From an uncultured Aeromonadaceae bacterium (lineage in GTDB: Bacteria; Pseudomonadota; Gammaproteobacteria; Enterobacterales; Aeromonadaceae), in the NCBI GenBank assembly GCA_945957385.1, contig CAMFKP010000001.1, positions 1 to 64,000 of the forward strand: DNA of 64,000 nucleotides, written 5' to 3'. Below are positions 30,098-37,465 of the stretch, piece after piece; positions within the stretch are counted from its first letter, which is position 1, and every line of letters begins with the position of its first letter. The notes below the pieces were generated by a model. It did no database searches, was not told where the DNA came from, and was given only the letters and a program-made list of their open reading frames with translations. The position numbers and the translations under genes were made by a program.

Positions 30098-31573
30098 TCA
30101 GACGTGGCACAACGGGCAGGGGATGTAGCGTTCGTCTAGCACATCATCCAGATTTTCTGCCTCACTGGCGTCATAGCGGCCTTGGAAAACCACTTCGCCA
30201 AGCTGACCGCTGCGCTCGATCTTGGCCAGCGCTTCTTGGACATAAGGAATTTGCTCGGCTGCAAAGCTGGTGCGTTTGCTTTGCAGGTCGCGCAGCTCGC
30301 TGCGCAGGCCTTCGGCACCCAGTGTGCGCTCAATCCACGACATGATGTGGCGTACTTGTGCATAGGCCTCGCCACTGCGCCATGTGTACGATTCGCCCAC
30401 GGTCGGACGGCTGGTGCTGATCAGGTCGCTTGGAATGGTCAGGTAGAACATGCCGTAGCGGATTTCGGCGCGTGCGCTGTCTTGATCGTCGAATTCGATC
30501 TCGGCGGTGGCCAGACGGTGCTGGTAGTGCAGATCAAGCTGGCTCAGCAGTTTGTCACGGCGCAGTGAGTAAGTGATGATGCGCTGCCCCCAGACACCGG
30601 TATCGCTTAGCATCGGATGCACGAGGTATTCGACCCCAACCCAGATGCCGACCATTTCGCCAAACAGGCTCAGTGTGTCGCTGCGTTTGACTTTGCCGAC
30701 CGGTTTGGTAGCTACTGGGGTCAGGTGGGCGGTGCGCAGGTCAATTTCGGCAGGGATTGGCAGACCAACATGGTTGCGAGCCAGCTTGGTTTCTTGCCAG
30801 ATCGGCACGGCGTTGAGGCCATAACGGGTCGCGTCTTCAGCGCTCAGGCGTTCGTATTGCTCGCCCAGCTTGAATGCGGTGGGGTCGTTGGTCAGCATGG
30901 CGATGACTTCGGCACGACGCATGAACGGGCACACCGTGCAGCCTGAACGGGTGCGGCTGCGGTAGGTGCTTGGTACACCAATGGTCATGGCCAGCAGACG
31001 GAAAACGTGCGCCCGCTGAATGCCCATCTCAATGAATGGCGTACTGGTGGTCAGGCCTTCTACTTGGAAGGCAATGCGGCTGGTTTCATCGGCGCGAATG
31101 CCAACGTGGGCAACCATGTTCATCCCAGTGTTGTTGGCCAATACCCGTTGTTCGTCCATCCATGCTTTGAATGGTTCTAGTTTGAGCATGCGGGTACACC
31201 AGCGATCTCTGGCCGATGGCAGGAAACCGTTTGAGTGATCGATTTGCTCCCACAGGTTGCGCTTGCTCTGAATCAGGTTGATCGGGTTGTTCAGCACTTG
31301 GCTGAGCTTGGTCAGATTTTCGTAGACGGACGCGGGTTCCGCGCCGGTGTCGCTGAAAATGAGCACGAATTTGATATGTGGGAACAGCAGATGCAGCAGG
31401 ATGCACAGGGCGGTTGAGTCGGCACCACCTGAAACGGGGATGATGTGCAGTGCTTTTGGATCAAGCCACAGTTGATTGAGGTTGACGCCTGGCTGTACAG
31501 CCAGCCAATTCAGGGCTTGAGTGCGCCATTGGTCGAGGATGTTGGTAATGGGGTGGATGGTGATCGTTTTCAT
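30098..31573 (-). CDS. PAPS-reductase/DndC-type PP-loop protein, 491 aa
   Basis: PP-loop ATP-binding motif SGGADS at residues 48-53 followed by the KFVLIFSDTGAE strand, as in the phosphoadenosine phosphosulfate reductase superfamily (COG0175). Cys126 in DRWCTRMLKLEP and Cys212/Cys215 in SGCTVCPFMRR fit the Cys ligands of DndC-like members. A CPLC pair closes the protein. Possible roles are sulfur transfer or nucleotide/DNA modification, and no dnd partner genes are present. Start at 31573 behind SD CCGGAG. The longest gene of the left half. Confidence 0.75.
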   Translation of the reverse strand: MKTITIHPITNILDQWRTQALNWLAVQPGVNLNQLWLDPKALHIIPVSGGADSTALCILLHLLFPHIKFVLIFSDTGAEPASVYENLTKLSQVLNNPINLIQSKRNLWEQIDHSNGFLPSARDRWCTRMLKLEPFKAWMDEQRVLANNTGMNMVAHVGIRADETSRIAFQVEGLTTSTPFIEMGIQRAHVFRLLAMTIGVPSTYRSRTRSGCTVCPFMRRAEVIAMLTNDPTAFKLGEQYERLSAEDATRYGLNAVPIWQETKLARNHVGLPIPAEIDLRTAHLTPVATKPVGKVKRSDTLSLFGEMVGIWVGVEYLVHPMLSDTGVWGQRIITYSLRRDKLLSQLDLHYQHRLATAEIEFDDQDSARAEIRYGMFYLTIPSDLISTSRPTVGESYTWRSGEAYAQVRHIMSWIERTLGAEGLRSELRDLQSKRTSFAAEQIPYVQEALAKIERSGQLGEVVFQGRYDASEAENLDDVLDERYIPCPLCHV

Positions 31574-31651
31574 CGGAAATCTCCGGTATTTGCGCCGCCT
31601 GAATGGCTTGCTTATGTGATATATAGTAGTCCTTTGTGGTGGGTTTGTCAA
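31574..31651 (-). promoter_or_regulatory. Island promoter and leader hairpin
   Basis: TTGACA at 31646-31651, 17 nt, TACTAT, ATATCACATAAG. Hairpin 31592-31611 keeps the inner GCC/GGC stem but has a diverged outer stem. Confidence 0.75.
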
Positions 31652-31663
31652 CCGAAAGCATAC

Positions 31664-31696
31664 GCAGCACCAGCGCTGAAAGCCTTGCTGGTGCTG
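31664..31696. repeat. GCTGGTGCTG inverted repeat
   Basis: CAGCACCAGC and GCTGGTGCTG, ten perfect pairs, 12-nt loop, after 31715-31972. Confidence 0.8.
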
Positions 31697-31714
31697 TCTG
31701 TAGGTCGTGCTTGG

Positions 31715-31972
31715 TCAGGTTTCGCTCAGGCACATGGCATCGGCATGCATCCATTTGAGTAGCGAATGACCGCCAAGGTTTTTACCGAAATTGCAGCGCA
31801 GGAAGACGTTGCCATAGCGATCCTTGCGGTGCCGGACGACGGTGGCCGTAGAGCCAGGCACCGAGTCAGCGTAGAACACCCGAGTTTTTACGACCGTGCC
31901 CCGTTTGAGCTGCACGGCCTGTTCGTTGGTGATCGCGGGTAGGTCTAAGGACGGATAGAGATCATTACTCAT
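31715..31972 (-). CDS. Hypothetical protein, 85 aa
   Basis: Not recognised. Beta-rich (RGTVVKTRVFYADSVPGSTATVVRHR), could be a small barrel. Start at 31972 overlaps the stop of 31965-32168 by 8 nt, so translation is coupled. Confidence 0.65.
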   Translation of the reverse strand: MSNDLYPSLDLPAITNEQAVQLKRGTVVKTRVFYADSVPGSTATVVRHRKDRYGNVFLRCNFGKNLGGHSLLKWMHADAMCLSET

Positions 31973-32168
31973 GACGGCGAAATCCTGTGATCGCTTCCCC
32001 AACAAGGAAGTTTGGGTTTTGTGCCTCAAGCCAGTGCCAAATATCTTGAACGCACGTTCCGGCAGGGAAATGTAGGAATGGCTGTACAGTTGCTTGGCCG
32101 TCCTCAGTGACGGGCGTATCGCCGAGTTGATTCCAGAGGGCGTACAGCTCGGTAAGTGATTTTTTCAT
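31965..32168 (-). CDS. Hypothetical protein, 67 aa
   Basis: Resembles a common small phage/plasmid protein pattern (LYALWNQLGDTPV..., PFLHFPAGT, IWHWLEAQNP) without known function. ATG behind AAAGG. A perfect hairpin (32181-32201) stands in the leader position without a promoter. Confidence 0.7.
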   Translation of the reverse strand: MKKSLTELYALWNQLGDTPVTEDGQATVQPFLHFPAGTCVQDIWHWLEAQNPNFLVGEAITGFRRHE

Positions 32169-32180
32169 GCGGCAGCCTTT

Positions 32181-32201
32181 GCCCAGTGTGAGCCACTGGG
32201 C
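32181..32201 (-). promoter_or_regulatory. Promoterless leader hairpin
   Basis: GCCCAGTG and CACTGGGC, eight perfect pairs, 5-nt loop. No -35/-10. Gene is downstream of 32223-32774. Confidence 0.75.
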
Positions 32202-32222
32202 GTCGATTGTTGTTAGAAGGGG

Positions 32223-32774
32223 TTACGTGCCTTGGTGAAAGAGCACGAAGGATGCGCCAGCTTTTTCGGCGTCCAAAATCAGTTTCGATAGCAGTGCTGG
32301 TGCTGCTTGGGTTGTGATGATTGAGGTTGCGATGCCGTTCACTTCACCAATCGTACTGAGGTTCAATAGGTGGTCCCAGATGCCAGACTTGCCGTTGTCT
32401 TTGTGGGTCATTGAGGCGTGCTTCTCAATCCACTCCCATTCTGGGCAATCGCCAGGCACTTCGTAGCTGAAGTGTGCCGTCATGTCGATATCGGCAATGG
32501 AGGCCATTGGGCGCTCTGCGCTGGCCTGAATGATTTGCTTGAGGTCGTCAGGGGTGGTATCGGGATCGCCAGTTTCCAACACGTTTTCAAGGTCGGGTGA
32601 GTCAAGGAATAGGAGTTTTTGGCTTGGGGTCATGATTTGCCATGCTACCGCGAGCAGGGATTCCAGATCGCCGTAGGCAAATTCCCAGCTTCCTACATCT
32701 TTGGCATGTTCTTCGGTTGCATTAATGATCTTTTTGAAAGCAGGGCAGTCATGGTTGAGTTGGGTTTGTGACAT
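32223..32774 (-). CDS. Hypothetical protein, 183 aa
   Basis: Not recognised. Acidic, helical N-terminal half, Cys/Trp patch (GDCPEWEWIEKH). Standard leader. First gene of the operon 32774-31715. Confidence 0.7.
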   Translation of the reverse strand: MSQTQLNHDCPAFKKIINATEEHAKDVGSWEFAYGDLESLLAVAWQIMTPSQKLLFLDSPDLENVLETGDPDTTPDDLKQIIQASAERPMASIADIDMTAHFSYEVPGDCPEWEWIEKHASMTHKDNGKSGIWDHLLNLSTIGEVNGIATSIITTQAAPALLSKLILDAEKAGASFVLFHQGT

Positions 32775-32854
32775 CGGTTTTCTCCGGTATTGCCCTGCCG
32801 GAATTGGCTGGGCTTCATGTGATATATATTAGGTTTTATGTGGCTGTTTGTCAA
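32775..32854 (-). promoter_or_regulatory. Island promoter and leader hairpin (consensus copy)
   Basis: TTGACA at 32849-32854, 17 nt, TAATAT, ATATCACATGAAG. Hairpin 32792-32813 is the full consensus (loop AATTCC). SD CCGGAGAAAACCG. Confidence 0.9.
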
Positions 32855-32855
32855 T

Positions 32856-32886
32856 GCTGGCGCTGCTTTGGCCACTGTGCGCCAGC
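32856..32886. repeat. GCTGGCGC inverted repeat, compensated variant
   Basis: GCTGGCGC (32856-32863) and GCGCCAGC (32879-32886): both arms carry the same change relative to GCTGGTGC/GCACCAGC. Confidence 0.7.
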
Positions 32887-32957
32887 ACCAGCGCTGGCCA
32901 TGAAAAAACCCGCCTTGCAGCGGGTCTTTTGGGTGCGTTCTTGCGAGGGTCATGCCG
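32866..32957. repeat. Direct repeat, copy 1 (about 92 bp)
   Basis: Nearly identical to 33663-33754 (two mismatches seen). Contains the GCCAGCACCAGC arm and the terminator of 33008-33574. Confidence 0.85.
32902..32930 (-). terminator. Intrinsic terminator (leftward)
   Basis: CCCGC/GCGGG with six T on the minus strand. Ends 33008-33574. A second hairpin (GCACCCC/GGGGTGC) lies near 32968-32985. Confidence 0.85.
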
Positions 32958-33007
32958 GTGTTGATGGCACCCCATGACGGGGTGCGCTGGGCAGGTGGAT
33001 CGGGGGT

Positions 33008-33574
33008 TTAAGCGGCTAGCAGCTCGGTGTGTTGCTGAACCTGTTCTTGCTTGGTGTGCTCGATCAGCATCAGCAACGCAGCAATCATCTCTGATGGCGT
33101 TTGGTAGATGCGCTGGCTGGTGCTGCATGTTTTGTGCGCGACCTCGTAATTGAGGTTAATCACGCCGGCGCAGCACTGTGCTGACTTGGCAAAATTGCTG
33201 AAATACTGCGCGTACTGCTCGTGCGGCTCTGTGGCCTGCATGCCAGGTGTCCAGCCTTTGTTGATGTGCTTTGTGACGCGCTTGAGTGTCTTACTCATTA
33301 ACGCTAAATGCTCATCGTATAGGTGTTCCATCACCTGTTGGTTGTCATAGTAAGGCATGGTCATGGTGACATGGCCGTGCTCGATGTCGATGAGGATGGT
33401 CAATCCTGCCAGTGAGAGAAGGGGGTGGCCTTTCTGGTCGTATTGGGTATGCCAGGCGCTAGAGAAGTGTGGTGGCTTAGATTGGAGGTCTACTTCACGG
33501 AATGCGAGGCGGATTTTGCAGATTTCGCCAACCTTGTTGTTCAGGGTGGCTGCTAGCGCGATAGGGGTGCTCAT
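33008..33574 (-). CDS. Hypothetical protein, 188 aa
   Basis: Not recognised. Beta N-terminal half, helical C-terminal half with Cys-Cys, ending in a Gln-rich helix. Own leader and terminator. Confidence 0.7.
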   Translation of the reverse strand: MSTPIALAATLNNKVGEICKIRLAFREVDLQSKPPHFSSAWHTQYDQKGHPLLSLAGLTILIDIEHGHVTMTMPYYDNQQVMEHLYDEHLALMSKTLKRVTKHINKGWTPGMQATEPHEQYAQYFSNFAKSAQCCAGVINLNYEVAHKTCSTSQRIYQTPSEMIAALLMLIEHTKQEQVQQHTELLAA

Positions 33575-33653
33575 CGGTTTTCTCCGGTGTTGCCCTGCTG
33601 AATTAGCTGGACTTCATGTGATCTATGTTAGTTTTTCTGCCGCATTCTGTCAA
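33575..33653 (-). promoter_or_regulatory. Island promoter and leader hairpin
   Basis: TTGACA at 33648-33653, 17 nt, TAACAT, AGATCACATGAAG. Hairpin 33592-33612 with inner GCT/AGC, a compensated change. Confidence 0.8.
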
Positions 33654-33662
33654 TGATGGTGC

Positions 33663-33754
33663 TGCTTTGGCCACTGTGCGCCAGCACCAGCGCTGGCCAT
33701 GAAAAAACCCGCCTTGCAGCGGGTCTTTTGGGTGCGTTCTTGGGAGGGTTATGC
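33663..33754. repeat. Direct repeat, copy 2 (about 92 bp)
   Basis: Copy of 32866-32957, 797 bp away. The flanking genes 33008-33574 and 33749-34756 are unrelated, so only the intergenic terminator module was copied. Confidence 0.85.
33701..33729 (-). terminator. Intrinsic terminator (leftward)
   Basis: Same hairpin as 32902-32930. Ends 33749-34756. Confidence 0.85.
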
Positions 33755-34756
33755 CGGCACGGCGTGCGTTTCTACCCATCGCTCTACCAGCTGCACGCTG
33801 CGACTGGTGGCCTCGGCGGGATCGTCTGGGTGGAAGACCTTGAGCAAGCCGTAACGGTCATTGTCCAGCGCTTTCAGGTGATCGATGACCAGCCCCAGAT
33901 CGACGCCACTGTGCTCGCTCCGGCCTCCGGCACCAATGATGCCTTCAATCAGGCTTTCGCGGCTGGCCGGTGCGATGGCTTGCAGGAAGCCCAAAGCACG
34001 CTGGTCATATTCTTGGTAGTCAGCCCAGCTCATGTCTTCCTCGTGGTCGCTGTCCAGACCAATTTGAGCTTCAAATGCCAGTGCGCATCCGGTGGCAGTG
34101 GCGGCGCTTTCCAGTAGCTTTTGGACATATTCGGCTTTGACTTGCTGTGATGCTTCGGCCAGCGCTGGCGGGAGCGTGAGCAGGGTTTGAATGCTGATGG
34201 CGTGCCGCTGGCCAAGTGATTGCAGGGTGCTGTTCTGGAATGAGCTTAGCTGTTCGCTTTCGGGTGCCCATGTGTGAATGATCACGTCTGGCGCTGAATG
34301 GCGTGCTGTGTCATTCGCGGGGCGGTGAGGATAGAGTAGTGCGGCTGCAATGAGCATGTTCAGCACATTCTCTGTTAATTGGAGTGCATCAAATTGAACC
34401 GTGCTCAGGCCTGCTAAGCGAAGAGGGTTAAACTGGGCAGATTGATCATTTTGTGCGCTATGCAGCAGATGGGCGGCAGCCAACAGGTTGAGCATCTCGC
34501 ATTCCAGATCGATATTTGCTTTGACCCATGTGCGCAGCTCATCAACGCTACTGAAACGCAAGGTCTGGATTGGCGTAACGATACCTGTGTGAAAGAGGCT
34601 GATTTCGGCAAAGTCGGTGCTCTCTGCCAGACGCTTGAAGATGACATGCAGGTGTTCGCATTCACGATGCGTGAATTTAACTTCATGCTCAGCGGGGAAG
34701 GTAAATGCTGTGCCTTTGACGAACTCGGGTGTAACGCGGGTTTGTGGTGCGGTCAT
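33749..34756 (-). CDS. Hypothetical protein, 335 aa
   Basis: Not recognised. Helix-rich (ALQLTENVLNMLIAAALLYP), no signal peptide, acidic. Preceded by a C/G hairpin at 34787-34811 and no promoter, so it belongs to the operon of 34818-35138. Confidence 0.7.
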   Translation of the reverse strand: MTAPQTRVTPEFVKGTAFTFPAEHEVKFTHRECEHLHVIFKRLAESTDFAEISLFHTGIVTPIQTLRFSSVDELRTWVKANIDLECEMLNLLAAAHLLHSAQNDQSAQFNPLRLAGLSTVQFDALQLTENVLNMLIAAALLYPHRPANDTARHSAPDVIIHTWAPESEQLSSFQNSTLQSLGQRHAISIQTLLTLPPALAEASQQVKAEYVQKLLESAATATGCALAFEAQIGLDSDHEEDMSWADYQEYDQRALGFLQAIAPASRESLIEGIIGAGGRSEHSGVDLGLVIDHLKALDNDRYGLLKVFHPDDPAEATSRSVQLVERWVETHAVPA

Positions 34757-34786
34757 GATGATTCCTCGGGCTGGGGTGGCTTATAT

Positions 34787-34811
34787 GCCCCGCAGGCAAG
34801 ACCCACGGGGC
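34787..34811 (-). promoter_or_regulatory. Promoterless leader hairpin
   Basis: GCCCCG and CGGGGC, 13-nt loop, upstream of SD GAGGA. No -35/-10. Confidence 0.55.
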
Positions 34812-34817
34812 AACTGA

Positions 34818-35138
34818 TTAGGCTGCGACTTGGTATTCGGTGCCGTAGGTGTAGTGGGCGAGCCGGAACCGATTGGCGATGAGGTTTTCAGTAATGCGAT
34901 CCATCATTTCATCGTCACGGTCTGTCATGCCCGCGCCATACTCGCGGCGGGTCACAGTCTCGAAAGCAACGGCTTGCGCTTCTTTGAAGGCATTCAGGTG
35001 GCCATTTGAATCATCATGGTCACTGTTGACCTGCTCGGGATGTTGGCTGAGCCAGTTAGCTGCATCGATCCCGATGGTGATCAAGATTAACGCAGCTATG
35101 CGGTTTTCGCGTTGGGTAAGCGTAGTGATTTGTGGCAT
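34818..35138 (-). CDS. Hypothetical protein, 106 aa
   Basis: Helical; ENRIAALILITIGIDAANWL then an acidic loop, REYGAGM, and a DEMMDRITENLIANRF helix, a pattern common in small phage proteins. No function known. Leader SD changed to TGAGAAAA. Confidence 0.7.
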   Translation of the reverse strand: MPQITTLTQRENRIAALILITIGIDAANWLSQHPEQVNSDHDDSNGHLNAFKEAQAVAFETVTRREYGAGMTDRDDEMMDRITENLIANRFRLAHYTYGTEYQVAA

Positions 35139-35218
35139 CGTATTTTCTCAGGGTTGCCCTGCCGGAATTGGCTGGGCTTCATGTGTTATATATTAGCCTC
35201 TCTGGTTGTGTTTGTCAA
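35139..35218 (-). promoter_or_regulatory. Island promoter and leader hairpin
   Basis: TTGACA at 35213-35218, 17 nt, TAATAT, ATAACACATGAAG. Hairpin 35156-35177 (consensus). Confidence 0.85.
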
Positions 35219-35263
35219 TGCTGGTGCTGCTTTGCCGGTTGGTTGTACCCACCGCTGATGGCA

Positions 35264-35292
35264 ATGAAAAAACCCGCTTTGCGGCGGGTTTG
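35264..35292 (-). terminator. Intrinsic terminator (leftward)
   Basis: ACCCGC/GCGGGT with six T on the minus strand. Ends 35315-35875. Confidence 0.85.
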
Positions 35293-35314
35293 AATAGGGT
35301 TCTAATGGGTTTGT

Positions 35315-35875
35315 TTAAGCTCGGATCTCTGACGGGATAAAGCCATGGCGAGCCTTGATCCTGTCGGCGATGTCATTGGCTTGCTTGACAAGTGCCGGAT
35401 GGTGGCGGATCGAGTCGGCCAGCAAAACGGCTTCGCGCTCGATGTTCATGGCCTCCATAGGTCTGATCACCTCACCAGCGAGCTGCTGCTGGGCTACTTC
35501 GATGAAGCGCACTTTTCTGCCCATTTGCTCTGATGCGAGCAGGATGATTGCATTGCCATCGCCATAGGTGATTTTGCGGGGCGATACGATTTGATGTTCA
35601 TCGATTGCTGGCTGTCCGATCTCCGCCAGTTCAAGCAGGCCACTAGAGAGTGAGACTTGCCATTCCTGTTCCATCATGGCGATGTACTGCTGGTGGGTCT
35701 GTGTTTGCCAGCTCTGTGGATTGATAAAGTTCAGGCCGATCAAATTGCGAAACACAATATTGATTGAGCATTGATCCCCTTTGACAATTTGCTGGCCATT
35801 CAGGCGGATTTCATGGGTTATGGCAGGGGATGTTTCGCCATTGGCTGGGTGCGCTTGTTTCTGATCATGCATCAT
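35315..35875 (-). CDS. Hypothetical protein, 186 aa
   Basis: Not recognised. Beta N-terminal third, then long helices (ALVKQANDIADRIKARHG). Start behind GGAGAGACCA. ATG 35872 is an equal alternative. Monocistronic. Confidence 0.7.
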   Translation of the reverse strand: MMHDQKQAHPANGETSPAITHEIRLNGQQIVKGDQCSINIVFRNLIGLNFINPQSWQTQTHQQYIAMMEQEWQVSLSSGLLELAEIGQPAIDEHQIVSPRKITYGDGNAIILLASEQMGRKVRFIEVAQQQLAGEVIRPMEAMNIEREAVLLADSIRHHPALVKQANDIADRIKARHGFIPSEIRA

Positions 35876-35954
35876 TGGTCTCTCCAGATTTGCCCTGACG
35901 AATTTGGCTGGGCTTCGTGTGTTCTATCTTGGTCTATATGGCTGTTTCTGTCAA
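35876..35954 (-). promoter_or_regulatory. Island promoter and leader hairpin
   Basis: TTGACA at 35949-35954, 17 nt, CAAGAT, AGAACACACGAAG. Hairpin 35892-35913. Confidence 0.8.
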
Positions 35955-35981
35955 TGCTGGTGCTGTTAGGCGGATAAAGAT

Positions 35982-35998
35982 GTATGATACCACTGTGG
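35982..35998 (+). promoter_or_regulatory. Operator-like palindrome 1
   Basis: GATACCACTGTGGTAC, centred on TACCAC/GTGGTA, just downstream of a TATGAT -10-like box and upstream of the SD of 36017-36289. A related site precedes 36343-36558. Confidence 0.55.
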
Positions 35999-36016
35999 TA
36001 CTTTTAGGAGCATGCT

Positions 36017-36289
36017 GTGGAGCAAGGACTTTTTCAAAGCTGGCTAGAGATCGAAAAGGCTAGCGGTAAGACAATGACGCAGATTCTTAGCGATATTAAT
36101 GGGGCGTGCGGGACTGCATATCGGCATAATTGGCCATCTAAAATGGCAGATAACGGCTATTCTCTGGAGCGTGTGTCTGTGGCCGTGCGTCGATACATGC
36201 TACGCAAGGTGCTGCCGGCAAAGCTGTCTGCGCGAGGTGTGACCTTTCCAGCGGAGGTAATTGAAAAGTTGATTATTAGTTTGACGTGA
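36017..36289 (+). CDS. Putative small DNA-binding protein, 90 aa
   Basis: Not recognised. Compact helical protein with a basic second half (RVSVAVRRYMLRKVLPAKL). GTG start at 36017 with AGGAG 6 nt upstream. The palindrome overlapping its promoter and a second copy behind the gene suggest an autoregulated repressor, which is inference. First gene of the plus-strand run 36017-37335. Confidence 0.65.
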   Translation: MEQGLFQSWLEIEKASGKTMTQILSDINGACGTAYRHNWPSKMADNGYSLERVSVAVRRYMLRKVLPAKLSARGVTFPAEVIEKLIISLT

Positions 36290-36313
36290 TACTGTAGGGG
36301 TACTATACTGTAG
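36281..36313 (+). promoter_or_regulatory. Promoter with operator-like site 2
   Basis: TTGACG (36281-36286), 17 nt, TATACT (36304-36309). Overlapped by GATACTGTAGGGGTAC (matches the outer bases of operator 1) and by the direct repeat ATACTGTAG at 36289 and 36305. Confidence 0.6.
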
Positions 36314-36342
36314 TTATTGAATTTGTGATGGGGTTGAGAGTC

Positions 36343-36558
36343 ATGGGAAAGCCACCGGAAGAATGGGTTAAGCGGTTTTCAGATGCATTTCATGTGTCCG
36401 CTGACCTTGATTGTGGTGTTGATCCTGCTGCCGGCTGGCAGTATGCCCTTGAGTTTTGGTCGTACCTCACCGACGAACAGCGGGCTGAGCGAGTCGCGAA
36501 TCCAGAAATGGGCGATAAGGACGGCGAGGATGATGCAGAAATGCTCAATGCAGCTTAA
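36343..36558 (+). CDS. Hypothetical protein, 71 aa
   Basis: Not recognised. Acidic, Trp-containing helices (KPPEEWVKRFSDAF). Start at 36343 behind GAGAG. GTG/ATG at 36325/36328 are alternatives. Likely operon with the three genes that follow. Confidence 0.65.
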   Translation: MGKPPEEWVKRFSDAFHVSADLDCGVDPAAGWQYALEFWSYLTDEQRAERVANPEMGDKDGEDDAEMLNAA

Positions 36559-36581
36559 CCATAGGTAAAGGAGAGTTCAGC

Positions 36582-36803
36582 ATGAAAAATTCCAACCCTT
36601 TGTGGATTGAATTATGTGCTGCGCAGGACGCGATTCGTCTAGGTGATGAATCGCCTGAAGCCCTTGCACGGTGTGAGGCGGCGGAGGCCGCATTCAAAGC
36701 AGCCAAGGATGCGGAGCCTAAGGCTGAATACGCAGCAGGCTGGTGGAATTTGCCCGTAGCAGGCGCATGCTTTGAAGCCGATGCACGAGACATTGAGCGC
36801 TAA
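36582..36803 (+). CDS. Hypothetical protein, 73 aa
   Basis: Not recognised. Ala/Glu-rich helix, then WWNLPVAGACFEADARD. SD AAAGGAGAG, strong. Confidence 0.7.
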   Translation: MKNSNPLWIELCAAQDAIRLGDESPEALARCEAAEAAFKAAKDAEPKAEYAAGWWNLPVAGACFEADARDIER

Positions 36804-36815
36804 AGGGGTAAGGTC

Positions 36816-37067
36816 ATGATCTCTCCATTTCAGATCTCGACTCTAATCGAAGCACTGAAGTCCAAAAAATTGCATTACCGTGATTCGCAAGGTAATGGCA
36901 ACCTTGTTCGTGTTGTGGGGTACAAGCCCGAATGGGGGGAGTTTGGAGGGGCGGCGGGCGAGCCTGCTGTGCTGCTTTCCAATGGCGTGCATGTGGCCTT
37001 GAGTAATGCCCAGCCGGCTGATTTTAAGCTGGTCAGCATTACCGATGTTTTTGCGTCTGGCTCATAG
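36816..37067 (+). CDS. Hypothetical protein, 83 aa
   Basis: Not recognised. Small beta-rich domain. SD AAAGGGG. 12 nt after the previous gene. Confidence 0.7.
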   Translation: MISPFQISTLIEALKSKKLHYRDSQGNGNLVRVVGYKPEWGEFGGAAGEPAVLLSNGVHVALSNAQPADFKLVSITDVFASGS

Positions 37068-37074
37068 GAAAACC

Positions 37075-37335
37075 ATGATCTCTTCTGGCGTTTACGTTTG
37101 TTTTGTAAATCGGGCGAGCGGCGAGCGCTCCGATGTACTGGGGCCATTTGCTTCAGTAGAGCTGGGTATGTTTTCGTCTGTTGAAGTCGTGCATGCTAAT
37201 GGTTCAATGGAAACCATTGCTTTCCGTGAAGAGGGCAGGTGGGTTTTTCAAGCCAGAGAGTTCGAGCATGTGCTGTTCGTCCCAGCACCAGACTGCGATG
37301 CGATCAATGAGATCGCTTCAGAAAACGGATTGTGA
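37075..37335 (+). CDS. Hypothetical protein, 86 aa
   Basis: Not recognised. Beta-rich, acidic end. Start at 37075 behind AGGAAAA, 7 nt after the previous stop. Last gene before terminator 37398-37424. Confidence 0.65.
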   Translation: MISSGVYVCFVNRASGERSDVLGPFASVELGMFSSVEVVHANGSMETIAFREEGRWVFQAREFEHVLFVPAPDCDAINEIASENGL

Positions 37336-37397
37336 GGTGATCCAGGCTGGTGCTGCTTTGCCAGTGGTGTGAGGATGTACCTGCGATGGCAATGAAT

Positions 37398-37424
37398 AAC
37401 CCGCCCTGAGGCGGGTTGTTTTTT
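37398..37424 (+). terminator. Intrinsic terminator
   Basis: AACCCGCC/GGCGGGTT followed by a T tract. Ends the 36017-37335 run. Confidence 0.9.
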
Positions 37425-37465
37425 GGCATCCGTTTGTTAGACGGCCATCGCCTCTGGATCTGGAA

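Noticed and set aside
250-35230. GCTGGTGCTG as a Chi-like polar motif
   Set aside because: It occurs as paired inverted arms in intergenic DNA rather than in one orientation along the replicon.
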